Positions 15,656 through 23,997 of a stretch of DNA of 64,000 nt are shown piece after piece; position 1 is the first letter of the stretch; every line of letters begins with the position of its first letter. The notes beneath the pieces were generated by a model, which was not told where the DNA came from, made no database searches, and worked only from the letters and a program-made list of their open reading frames with translations. The position numbers were made by a program, and so were the translations under genes. Origin of the DNA: Capnocytophaga periodontitidis (GTDB lineage: Bacteria > Bacteroidota > Bacteroidia > Flavobacteriales > Flavobacteriaceae). The stretch is taken from positions 1-64,000 of the forward strand of contig NZ_JAEFDB010000012.1 of NCBI RefSeq assembly GCF_016126015.1. Direction: 5' to 3'.

Positions 15656-16822
15656 CTAAGTGTTAGCATTTGCTTTGAGTCGGGTGCTCATTAGCAATAG
15701 GTATAATACTCCTATGCTGAGGACAATAAGGGCACCTATCTGTGAGCCGTTCATCGCATCGGAGGCTAAGCCCATTGCAAAAGGGAAGATAGTACCGCCA
15801 AAGAGTCCCATAATCATCAAGCCTGATACTTCGTTTTTCTTAGTAGGGTTCTGCAAAAGGGCTTGCGAGAAGATGATTGAGAATACATTGGAGTTACCAA
15901 AACCTACCAAAGCAATGGCGATGTAGAGCATTGTTTTATCACTGAAAAAGAACAGTATCGCCATTGAGGCTACCATACAAAGCACACTAAGGGTGAAGAA
16001 ACTCTTAGGTGATACTTTGGTGAGAATATAAGCTCCTGACAGACATCCTATGGTACGGAACAAGAAATACCAGCTGGTGGCAAAAGAGGCTTGGGTAGTG
16101 GTAAGCCCTAAACGTTCCATAAAGATTGTAGGGGCTGAGGCATTAACTCCTACGTCTATCCCTACGTGGCACATAATACCTATGAAACACAAGAGTACAT
16201 AAGGGTTGGCAAGCAGTGCAAAACACTCAGCAAAGGTGGCGTTTTTACTGTCGTTTTTCTCTTCTTCAATATGGGTAGCTCCAAGCCACAAGAGGGATAC
16301 TACCGAAATAGCTACAAAGAGCAGGAAGAAGAGTCTCCAATCATTGAATTTATCAAAGCAAAAACTCATCAGCAAGGGGGCAGAAAACGAGGCTATCGCC
16401 TTGATAAACTGACCAAAAGTGAGTGAACTCGCGAGTTTGTCGCCTTTTACTATAACTGACATTAGTGGGTTTAGCGATACTTGCATCAGTGTGTTACCAA
16501 TACCAAGCAAGGAGAAAGCTACCAACATAGTGGTATAATTGTAGCTGATAAAGGGCACTACCATCGCTAAGATAGTAATCACCAAGCTGAGGAGTACGGT
16601 TTTACGACGACCTATTTTGCTCATCAGTACGCCTGTGGGCACTGAGAAAAGCAAAAACCAAAAGAATACCATTGCAGGAAGTGCTTTGGCGGTGGTTTCG
16701 GTCAAGCCAAAATCGTCTTTTACAAAGTTAGAGGCGGCGCCTACAAGGTCTACGAAGCCCATACAGAAGAATGATAGGAGTACAGGTAATAAATATTTTA
16801 GATAGTTGTTATTCTGTTGCAT
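15656..16822 (-). CDS. MFS sugar importer, fructose permease of the locus
   Basis: A 388-residue hydrophobic protein with about 12 predicted membrane segments and the MFS loop motif after segment 2 (GVLMSKIGRRKTVLL). The overall pattern is like FucP/GlcP-type sugar:proton symporters of Bacteroidota (early LPVLLSFFCMGFVDLVG). In the equivalent B. thetaiotaomicron locus the importer BT1758 carries fructose across the inner membrane; the order importer, kinase, sensor supports the same job here. Substrate is inferred from context, not from residues. Confidence 0.85.
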   Translation of the reverse strand: MQQNNNYLKYLLPVLLSFFCMGFVDLVGAASNFVKDDFGLTETTAKALPAMVFFWFLLFSVPTGVLMSKIGRRKTVLLSLVITILAMVVPFISYNYTTMLVAFSLLGIGNTLMQVSLNPLMSVIVKGDKLASSLTFGQFIKAIASFSAPLLMSFCFDKFNDWRLFFLLFVAISVVSLLWLGATHIEEEKNDSKNATFAECFALLANPYVLLCFIGIMCHVGIDVGVNASAPTIFMERLGLTTTQASFATSWYFLFRTIGCLSGAYILTKVSPKSFFTLSVLCMVASMAILFFFSDKTMLYIAIALVGFGNSNVFSIIFSQALLQNPTKKNEVSGLMIMGLFGGTIFPFAMGLASDAMNGSQIGALIVLSIGVLYLLLMSTRLKANANT

Positions 16823-16853
16823 ACTATGAATATATTATTAGTCTCACGCACTT

Positions 16854-16872
16854 CCCTCTCCTTGGGAGAGGG
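16854..16872. repeat. Hairpin repeat between importer and GH32
   Basis: CCCTCTCC (16854-16861) is followed after three bases by GGAGAGGG (16865-16872), a perfect 8-bp stem, then GCAGAGGGAGAGG. It could form a partial terminator or processing site inside the locus. Confidence 0.6.
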
Positions 16873-16889
16873 GCAGAGGGAGAGGATTA

Positions 16890-19118
16890 TTATTTCAATT
16901 TATAGACAGTTACATTGTTAAGAGTGAGGGTACCTTTGCTGGTATTGAAGCGGAGGGTATTGTACACTTCGGTAGGGAATACAGCATTGGTTTGTACTAC
17001 TTCGCCGTTGTTCACAAAGAGCTCGGTTGAGGCTTTGTCTACCAATAAGCGTACAGTATAGCTTTTCTTAGCTACCATTGGTGCTTTGATGAGCGTTTCG
17101 GCGAAGTTAGCATTGAAGGCTACACTGCTCTTACTGCGGTCTACCGATAGGGTTTTATTAGCGCCGTCAAATAGATATTTGATAGTTTCACCTTTGGCAT
17201 TCTCAAGGGCGAATGAGAAAGCATCAGTTTCGTTAGGGGTTACCGTGAAAGTGAGTTCATAAGCTCCTTGATTATTGGGCAAGAAGTTTTCGAAAGTTAT
17301 GGCATCGGAGGTGTTGGTACGTGTTTTATCACCTAAAAGTACCGCTTCACGACGCAAACTCTCCAACTCTTTTACGGGCTCACTGGCTACTACCAAATGC
17401 TCGCCATTATGCACCAAACGCAAAGCGCGGGCAACAGTCATCGCGCTACGGAAGTTTTGAGTAGGGATTTCATTGGCGTAATCCCAGTTGCTCATCCAGC
17501 CTATGAAGAGACGACGACCATCGGTGGCGGGGACATTACTCCACGTTACACCTGCATAATTATCGCGACCATAGTCTAACCAAAGTGGATAGTTCATAGT
17601 ATCAGGGGTGAAGGTTTTGCCATCAAAATTACCGATAAAGTACTGAGTAGCACTTCCGCCGTTAGGCCCACCTGGGTTGATACTCACAAAGAGCACCCAT
17701 TTGGTTTTTCCTTCGTAAGTAAGCGGGAAGAGATCAGGGCATTCCCACACGCCACCGTGTCCGCCTAAGCCTTCTCCAAACTCACTGAGGCGTGTCCATT
17801 CTTTGAGGTTCTTAGAACCGTAGAAGGTAATCGTTTGGGTAGTGGCAAGGCTCATCACCCATTGTTTAGAGGGCGCGTGCCAGAATACTTTCGGGTCGCG
17901 AAAGTCGATGATATTGGCATCGGTGAGTACGGGGTTGCCTTCGTATTTGGTGAAGGTTTTTCCGCCATCGAGGCTATAAGCAATAGACTGTGTTTGGCGT
18001 TCGCCTGCTGAGGTGAAAATAGCCACCATAGCGCCTTTGCCAAAGCCGGCAGTATTATCGTGGTCAATCACAACACTGCCTGAGAAAATCGCTCCTAACT
18101 TATCGGGAGCTAATACATAAGGCTTGTATTCCCAATTCACCAAGTCTTTAGAAACGGTGTGCCCCCAGTGCATATTACCCCAGCGCGCTCCGTAAGGATT
18201 GTATTGGTAGAAGAGGTGGAATACTCCGTCGAGGTATACCATTCCGTTAGGGTCGTTCATCCAGCCGTATTGAGGGGTAAAGTGGTATAGCGGACGGTAT
18301 TTTTCGTTGTAGTTGAAGTTATATTCAGCCGACTGTTTGATTTCGGCTAAGCCTATATCGGTAGTTTTGGCTACTGCAAAAGTAAGGGTTACTTTTTTGC
18401 CCTTGTATGCCTCGATAGCGATAGGCACCCAGTAGTCTATTTTGTTTTGGGCAATGCGAATGGTCATTGGCTCGCCTATAAGGGTACCATCTACTGATAG
18501 TTGGACTTTGTTTTCGGTTGCTTGGTCTTCCACAGGAATGAGCAGGTACTTGTCTTTGGCTTCAAAGGTACGGGTGTAATCAGTCATAAAAACGCTTTTT
18601 TGTTTGTTGCCTTGTTCGATTTGGTCTATAAGGATGTGCCCCCAACCGCCGCGTTGGTTATCGACAATGCGGATAGTAGCTTTCTTGTTTTTATAGGCTT
18701 TGACATCCCAAGTGAGCCATTGTAGGGTTTCGGTTTCGTAGAGAGAACGCGTTTGTAGCACGCTTTTTCCGTCGACTAATAGCTCGATGTAGGTATCGGC
18801 GTGAGTGCCTCCCCCAATGAGGAAGTTGATGTAATCGCGCTCGATGGTGAACTCTTTTGAGGTAAGCGCTCCTCGAGAGTCGTCGCCGTTGTTGAAGCTA
18901 TTGGCAAGGTGCTTGCCTTCAAAGCCTGTTACGGGCTGCTGACCGGTATAGCTACCCGTGGCGGGAGTCGCGCCAAAGGCGTCGCCTTCTACCGTCCAAT
19001 TGGCATAAGTGCCTGATTCAAAGTCCTCGATGATGATATCATCGGTGTTTTGCTGGCAGGCAGTGAGTGCTAAGACTCCTAATCCTGCTATTAGTTTGTT
19101 ATTCATATACTTTTTCAT
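16890..19118 (-). CDS. GH32 exo-fructosidase (levanase/inulinase type), lipoprotein
   Basis: A 742-residue lipoprotein (lipobox LTAC, Cys21). Residues 30-170 form a jelly-roll-like domain (EDFESGTYANWTVEGDAFG) found at the front of Bacteroides GH32 enzymes, then an extra beta domain (175-265). The five-bladed GH32 domain starts near 275 and shows all three catalytic motifs: WMNDPNG (nucleophile Asp289), FRDP (406-409) and ECPD (acid/base Glu459). The GH32 C-terminal beta sandwich fills 560-742. It should release fructose from fructan ends. Linkage preference (beta-2,6 or beta-2,1) cannot be read from sequence, but the locus type points to levan. Confidence 0.9.
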   Translation of the reverse strand: MKKYMNNKLIAGLGVLALTACQQNTDDIIIEDFESGTYANWTVEGDAFGATPATGSYTGQQPVTGFEGKHLANSFNNGDDSRGALTSKEFTIERDYINFLIGGGTHADTYIELLVDGKSVLQTRSLYETETLQWLTWDVKAYKNKKATIRIVDNQRGGWGHILIDQIEQGNKQKSVFMTDYTRTFEAKDKYLLIPVEDQATENKVQLSVDGTLIGEPMTIRIAQNKIDYWVPIAIEAYKGKKVTLTFAVAKTTDIGLAEIKQSAEYNFNYNEKYRPLYHFTPQYGWMNDPNGMVYLDGVFHLFYQYNPYGARWGNMHWGHTVSKDLVNWEYKPYVLAPDKLGAIFSGSVVIDHDNTAGFGKGAMVAIFTSAGERQTQSIAYSLDGGKTFTKYEGNPVLTDANIIDFRDPKVFWHAPSKQWVMSLATTQTITFYGSKNLKEWTRLSEFGEGLGGHGGVWECPDLFPLTYEGKTKWVLFVSINPGGPNGGSATQYFIGNFDGKTFTPDTMNYPLWLDYGRDNYAGVTWSNVPATDGRRLFIGWMSNWDYANEIPTQNFRSAMTVARALRLVHNGEHLVVASEPVKELESLRREAVLLGDKTRTNTSDAITFENFLPNNQGAYELTFTVTPNETDAFSFALENAKGETIKYLFDGANKTLSVDRSKSSVAFNANFAETLIKAPMVAKKSYTVRLLVDKASTELFVNNGEVVQTNAVFPTEVYNTLRFNTSKGTLTLNNVTVYKLK

Positions 19119-19143
19119 ATCTCTTTTTATTTAAAAGATGGTA

Positions 19144-19177
19144 CAAATATACATTATTTTTTTTTTGAATTAGCAAA
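19144..19177 (-). promoter_or_regulatory. Promoter candidate for the exo-GH32 gene
   Basis: TATATTTG on the minus strand (19144-19151) with TTTG 22 nt upstream (19174-19177); the ATG follows about 26 nt later. It suggests that the distal half of the locus can be transcribed separately. Confidence 0.5.
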
Positions 19178-19204
19178 TAAGTAAACTAATTCCTCATCTT
19201 CATT

Positions 19205-19224
19205 CCCTCTCACTAAGGAGAGGG
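19205..19224. repeat. Hairpin repeat upstream of the exo-GH32 gene
   Basis: CCCTCTC (19205-19211) and GAGAGGG (19218-19224) form a 7-bp stem around a 6-nt loop, the same family as 16854-16872. Confidence 0.55.
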
Positions 19225-19289
19225 AGGAAGTTGAGACTTATAAAGTAATGAAAGTATCTGTTTTTGAGGTAAAAGATAAGATGTTTATA

Positions 19290-19440
19290 CCCGTCCTTCG
19301 CCTTAGGTTCGCTTTAGCTTCGCCTTAGACTCATTTTTCCTTCGTCTTTTGTTCGTCTTTCCTTCGTCCTTCCTTCGTCTTTTGTTCGTCTTTTCTTCGT
19401 CTTTTGTTCGTCCTTTGTTCGTCTTAGGTTCACCCTTCCT
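19290..19440. repeat. Degenerate tandem repeat of about 10 nt between the two GH32 genes
   Basis: The plus strand repeats variants of TTCGTCTTTT / TTCGTCCTTC (minus strand AAGACGAASA) at least ten times, then grades into TTCGCCTTAG and TTCACCC variants. The unit does not divide evenly into codons and no frame through it is convincing. It fills most of the 351-nt gap between the GH32 genes; the rest holds the hairpin and promoter listed nearby. Function is unknown. Confidence 0.75.
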
Positions 19441-19469
19441 CCTTTTACCTTTTATCTTTTACCTTTTAC

Positions 19470-20930
19470 CTAAAAAGTAAAGTTTGCTGTACCGTTAGCA
19501 AAGATACCCCAAGGATTTTGGTTCATCTTGTAACAACGGATTGAAAGAGCTACTTCATCGTTCACATAGATTGCTGCTGCTGAGCCTTCTTGCACTATTT
19601 TCACAGTGTATTCCTTGCTGGCGTTCACGGGGAGTTTTATGCTATTGATGGTAGCATTGCCTCCGTCTCTAATTACGCGGTTGAGTTGCAACTCTCCTTT
19701 GTTGAGATTAATCGTTACGCGGTAGGTTTCATAAAGGTTACCGCAAGCGCCAAACATCACCCCAAACTCGGTGGCGGTATTGGCTTTTATTTTAGTAACT
19801 ATCTTGTTAAACCCAGTGCCAAGGCGGTCGAACACACGGTTATTGTTGTCTAAGGCTATGTTGCCAAGTGAAGCAGATATGGCTTGCTTGCTATCAAAAG
19901 CGGTAGGCATTTTCACGTTAAGGGTACCATCGGCGTTTTGAGTGAGCTCGTGCACTGCCAATGAGCCTCCCCAGTGGTAAGCGGCGTTATCTTCATAATT
20001 GATACGTGATGGATTCCACCCCCATATATAGCGGTGAGTGCCGTCGGTAGCGGTTTTTCCGGCATAGAACACACGATCGTCTAAGTCTTGTTGTGCAGGG
20101 GTAATCCAATCGGTGCTTCCTACACGGCGGTATCTGTATTGCACACGGCGCACGCTTTCTTCGATGTTGGAAAATATCAAGTATTGGTAGTTTCCTTGTG
20201 TAAACACATCGGGGCATTCTACCATAAAGGCAGAAGGGTCAGTATAAAAGAAGGGAGTATTCGGGTCTTTCGTCCAATTCTTAAGGTCGGTAGAGGTGAA
20301 TTGAGCTACAACAGCTTTCCAAACACCGCTTCCTATATCGGCACGAGTGCTGAGGAGCATCTTGTAGGCATTTCCTTCTTTAAATACAATAGGGTCGCGG
20401 AACTCATTGCGGTCATAGCCGTCGGGGGCACGAAAAGAGTTTTGGGTATCCTTTGTCCACGTTTTCAAATCGGTAGAAGTAGCCCAATAGATGATTTCTT
20501 TAGGGTCTAAATCGCCGTTATGCCCCGTATAGAAGGCGTAATAGGTATTGCCGTCTTTGAATACTGAACCTGTACCAAGGGCATCTTCGTGCGAACCATC
20601 GGATCCACAAGCAATTGCTTCACCATTATCGGTATAATTCACTAAATCAGTAGTGGTGGCACTATACCAAGGGTGGAAGGTTGCAGGTGCGGGACGTTGG
20701 TCGTAGAGGTAGAAGATATGAAATCTACCATTATCGTAGAACGGCATAGGGTCGCCTACCCACGCATTTTTGGGCTGGAAGAAATGTTTATAAGTACGAC
20801 CGTAATCTTGTACGGCATAACAAGTAGCGGCATCGGGAGCTGCATTAGGGTCGTTACTACAATATTCTTTTTTTTCACAAGCTATTAGGGCGGTAGCGCA
20901 AAGCGCTAATGTAAGTGTTCTTTTCATCAT
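19470..20930 (-). CDS. GH32 surface lipoprotein, endo-levanase candidate
   Basis: A 486-residue lipoprotein (lipobox LIAC, Cys18) of the GH32 family. The nucleophile motif is altered from WMNDPNG to WVGDPMPF but keeps Asp60; FRDP (177-180) and ECPD (Glu238) are intact, so it is probably active. The altered first motif and the lack of an N-terminal accessory domain set it apart from the exo-acting neighbour. In the B. thetaiotaomicron levan locus BT1760, at the same position between the DUF4960 protein and another GH32, is the surface endo-levanase; I infer the same role here. The C-terminal 150 residues form a beta-sandwich-like region. Confidence 0.85.
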   Translation of the reverse strand: MMKRTLTLALCATALIACEKKEYCSNDPNAAPDAATCYAVQDYGRTYKHFFQPKNAWVGDPMPFYDNGRFHIFYLYDQRPAPATFHPWYSATTTDLVNYTDNGEAIACGSDGSHEDALGTGSVFKDGNTYYAFYTGHNGDLDPKEIIYWATSTDLKTWTKDTQNSFRAPDGYDRNEFRDPIVFKEGNAYKMLLSTRADIGSGVWKAVVAQFTSTDLKNWTKDPNTPFFYTDPSAFMVECPDVFTQGNYQYLIFSNIEESVRRVQYRYRRVGSTDWITPAQQDLDDRVFYAGKTATDGTHRYIWGWNPSRINYEDNAAYHWGGSLAVHELTQNADGTLNVKMPTAFDSKQAISASLGNIALDNNNRVFDRLGTGFNKIVTKIKANTATEFGVMFGACGNLYETYRVTINLNKGELQLNRVIRDGGNATINSIKLPVNASKEYTVKIVQEGSAAAIYVNDEVALSIRCYKMNQNPWGIFANGTANFTF

Positions 20931-20939
20931 CTTTATTTA

Positions 20940-22301
20940 TTAATTTGCTAAATATTCTAAAGCGTTGGCAGTAAGCAATTCAATATTGCTTTTGTAGGTA
21001 TTAGCGGGTGAATTATCTTCGTTATACCAGTCGTAGCCTTCAATACCTATACAAATGGTGCGACCTGCATTGCCACGTTTGGTATATTCAAAAATCGCTG
21101 CGCGGTTCATAGCATCATTCCAGTGGAAACTTGCTAATAACTTAGCACCACTGGCAGTTTGCCAGCCTGCTACATTATTGGCATAATCACCCCACTCAAA
21201 GTTCCATAAGGCGTTATGTGCTTTGGCTTTTACCCCTCTAGAGAGTAAGAAGGCGACATCGTTAGTACCTGTTTTCTTAGTCAATCCTTTGAAAAGTGGA
21301 TGGCTTTCGTTGCCTTTATAGCAAATACCCCAGTCATCACCAATTGCAAATGGACTGTTGCCTTCTCCCCACATATTGTTTACCACTTTGCCGTCTAAGG
21401 CGATACCTAAATCGACTACGTACTGTACAGCCCAAGAAGACAATAAGAACGAGCCTCCAGCAGCATAGAATTGTTTCATCTTGTTTACAACGGCATCTGC
21501 TTTGGCTTCAGCAGGCAACTCTTTGTTGTTATCCCAATGCCACCAAATCACTTTGTAGTCGGTAAGATTAACTTTGCCGTCCTTGATGTCACTAAATGAA
21601 ATGTATTTGGCGGTATCGTAGTTTTCGGCAAGCCAAGTGTAGGCAGCTTTCTCGTCTTCATTGGCGATAGCAGAAGCACTCTTAGCTGTACCTACAAAGG
21701 CAATAGGCGCAAAGTTTGTAGGTATAATCTCTACGTTATACGCAAAACTCTCACCGCGGTAATTCATAGTGTAAGTAACGCTTTGAGTGAAGTTTTGGGC
21801 AACTCCCGAAGCAGGGCTTACGGTAGCGTTAGGGGTAGTGCTAAAAGTAGGAGTTAGCGCAGTTACTGCTTCTCCTTTGGGATATTTCACACTTATTTTA
21901 CCTGTACTGTGGTCGATAGTAGCTTTGTATTTCCCGATTACAAAGTTCTCTATCTTAGGGTACTGAGCGGTAACGGTATAATCCCAATAGAGGTTACCAT
22001 TAAAGATGCGATACTTGACACCTTTACTCAAATCTACTCCTGTAGCACCTTTAGGCACTGAGGTAGCTCCCTCGGGCAAGCTAAGGGAGGTGGACATATT
22101 GGTAAGCGTAGCCGACCAAGGAGCGTAAACAGTAATGGTTTGTTTCTCCTCGTCGATGATTCCATCGATACCATTGGCTTGAAAGGCATTGATTTTAGCC
22201 TCTTTATCATTGATAAGTTCGCCTTCGTGTTTCTCGTCGCAGCTAAACAAGCCGAGCAAAGCTGCCATACCGAGGGCGAGTTTGTGTACTGTTGTTTTCA
22301 T
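20940..22301 (-). CDS. DUF4960-type surface fructan-binding lipoprotein
   Basis: Starting at the ATG at 22301 the protein has 453 residues and a compact lipoprotein signal (MKTTVHKLALGMAALLGLFSC). An ATG five codons earlier (22316) lies inside the end of the SusD gene and is less likely. Two immunoglobulin-like repeats (about 30-105 and 110-190, with the phrases TITVYAPWSATL and GKISVKYPKGEAVTAL) precede a domain of about 250 residues (WLAENYDTAKYISFSDIKDGKVNLTDYKVIWWHWD split over the frame) matching my recollection of DUF4960. BT1761, in the same place in B. thetaiotaomicron, binds levan at the surface. It is 1 nt after SusD and 9 nt before the endo-GH32. Confidence 0.8.
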   Translation of the reverse strand: MKTTVHKLALGMAALLGLFSCDEKHEGELINDKEAKINAFQANGIDGIIDEEKQTITVYAPWSATLTNMSTSLSLPEGATSVPKGATGVDLSKGVKYRIFNGNLYWDYTVTAQYPKIENFVIGKYKATIDHSTGKISVKYPKGEAVTALTPTFSTTPNATVSPASGVAQNFTQSVTYTMNYRGESFAYNVEIIPTNFAPIAFVGTAKSASAIANEDEKAAYTWLAENYDTAKYISFSDIKDGKVNLTDYKVIWWHWDNNKELPAEAKADAVVNKMKQFYAAGGSFLLSSWAVQYVVDLGIALDGKVVNNMWGEGNSPFAIGDDWGICYKGNESHPLFKGLTKKTGTNDVAFLLSRGVKAKAHNALWNFEWGDYANNVAGWQTASGAKLLASFHWNDAMNRAAIFEYTKRGNAGRTICIGIEGYDWYNEDNSPANTYKSNIELLTANALEYLAN

Positions 22302-22302
22302 A

Positions 22303-23976
22303 TTAGAATCCTGCATTTTGTTTGTAAATACCTTTTACGTACCCTATTTGGTTTTGTGGAATAGGGATGTACTCATTCTTGTTTTTAGTGAAATAAGCAC
22401 TGCTAAATATTGCTGGGCGACGTGTTTTCTCTTTAGTGAAATAGTCGTTAAGCACTTGGTCGGCGATACCCCAGCGTACAAGGTCGAAGAAGCGACTGCC
22501 TTCCATAGCAAACTCTAAACGGCGTTCCCAACGGAGTGCTTTGCGCGCGTTTTCTTGATTCCAAGTGATATTTACGCCATCTTGGTATAAGGCAATATTA
22601 GCATTGGTAGCATAAGGAATCATAGAAGTACTTTGTTTGGCACGTTGGCGCACTTGGTTGATAAGTGGCAAGGCTTCGTTGCTACGGTTGAGCTCGATAA
22701 GGGCTTCGGCGCGCATTAGGAGTACATCGGCATAACGTATTACGATACGGTTCTTAGAATTACCTCGGAAAGGGTTGATATTGCGGAAGCAAGAGCAAGA
22801 AGGGTCTACATTTTCTTTGAGTGAAGCATAGAAGCCATATACGTTGCTATTGCGATTCCAGTCGTTTTTGTAAATCAACTCGGTGTTGTACTTATAAGGC
22901 AAGCCAGGTAAGGCAACGGTGTGGAACAAACGAGGGTCGGCTTTATCGTTAGCCGCATTATAATCGTTGTTGTTGAAGTTATCAAAATCGGGCAATCCAT
23001 TCACTGTTTTGAAGGCGTTTACCAAATTCTGACTCGGTTTGTGGAAGTCACAGCAGCCTAACTTTTGTGGTGTAGAGAGTACATCACCCCAGTTGAGACT
23101 TCCGTATTGAGTACCATCGTCTACTGAGTATTGCACAGCAAAGAGCGACTCTTTACCATTTTCATAGCCCCCAGGAAGGAAGTTGAAGGCAAAGTCGTCT
23201 TCCAAACCGTAAGTAGAGCCTAACACAGCGCTGGTATAGGTGAGCACTTCTTGTAAATCTTGGCTGTTGATACTAGTTACGCTGTTGTTTTCACTTTGGC
23301 GATAGGCCTTGTACAAGTAAGTTTTAGCGAGGTAAGCCGCTGCTGCCCCTTTGGTTGCTCTACCTTTTTGTGCTTGAGTGGCAGGCAATAGGTCGTAAGC
23401 TTTCTTAAAATCGGCAGCTATCTTTTGCCATTGTTCATCGTTAGGCAAGGTGTTAGGGGTAGTTTCGTAGGCACTATCAGGAGTGTTTTCGTCTACGAAA
23501 GGTATATGCCCAAAAATGGTTTTAAGAATAAAGTAGAAGTGCCCGCGCAAAAAGTACATTTCGCCTATGCGTGATTGACGGTTAGGCACTTCGGCATCCG
23601 ATGCTTGTTGTAGTGCTTTCAGTGCGGTATTGGTACGCGAAACAGCTTGATAACACATAAACCAGAACTTATCTGCTTCCGCATAAGTAGGGTCGATATT
23701 TTGAGCTATTTCGTAGAAGTGAAACACTTGAATATCACTCACATCCTGACCGCCTTTATAGGCATCATCGGCGCGTACGTTGCCATATATCCAAAGGCTA
23801 AAAGGTGTATCGTAGTGGTCGTTACCTAAAGCAGCATAGGCAGCGGTTGCAAGTCCATCGGCTTTAGAGATTGCCTCTTTTTCACTCATAATCCCTTGTG
23901 GATTATCGTCTAAAAAACTGCAGCTTGTTGTAAAAAGCGCTGCACATATCGCGGTGGTATATATTATCTTTTTCAT
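22303..23976 (-). CDS. SusD-like glycan-binding lipoprotein
   Basis: A 557-residue RagB/SusD family protein with lipobox TTSC (Cys19). The N-terminal TPR-like helices (AAYAALGNDH ... EMYFLRGHFYFIL), the mid-protein KPSQNLVNAF segment and the C-terminal motif NPFRGNSKNRIVIRYADVLLMRAEALIELNR are all typical. SusD proteins form the lid over the paired SusC barrel at the cell surface and capture oligosaccharide. It follows SusC by 21 nt and belongs to the fructan operon. Confidence 0.95.
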   Translation of the reverse strand: MKKIIYTTAICAALFTTSCSFLDDNPQGIMSEKEAISKADGLATAAYAALGNDHYDTPFSLWIYGNVRADDAYKGGQDVSDIQVFHFYEIAQNIDPTYAEADKFWFMCYQAVSRTNTALKALQQASDAEVPNRQSRIGEMYFLRGHFYFILKTIFGHIPFVDENTPDSAYETTPNTLPNDEQWQKIAADFKKAYDLLPATQAQKGRATKGAAAAYLAKTYLYKAYRQSENNSVTSINSQDLQEVLTYTSAVLGSTYGLEDDFAFNFLPGGYENGKESLFAVQYSVDDGTQYGSLNWGDVLSTPQKLGCCDFHKPSQNLVNAFKTVNGLPDFDNFNNNDYNAANDKADPRLFHTVALPGLPYKYNTELIYKNDWNRNSNVYGFYASLKENVDPSCSCFRNINPFRGNSKNRIVIRYADVLLMRAEALIELNRSNEALPLINQVRQRAKQSTSMIPYATNANIALYQDGVNITWNQENARKALRWERRLEFAMEGSRFFDLVRWGIADQVLNDYFTKEKTRRPAIFSSAYFTKNKNEYIPIPQNQIGYVKGIYKQNAGF

Positions 23977-23997
23977 TTGTCTGTTATTTTTAGTAGG

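Noticed and set aside
19290-19440. Possible CRISPR array between the GH32 genes
   Set aside because: The units are about 10 nt, degenerate and without unique spacers; there are no cas genes in the window.
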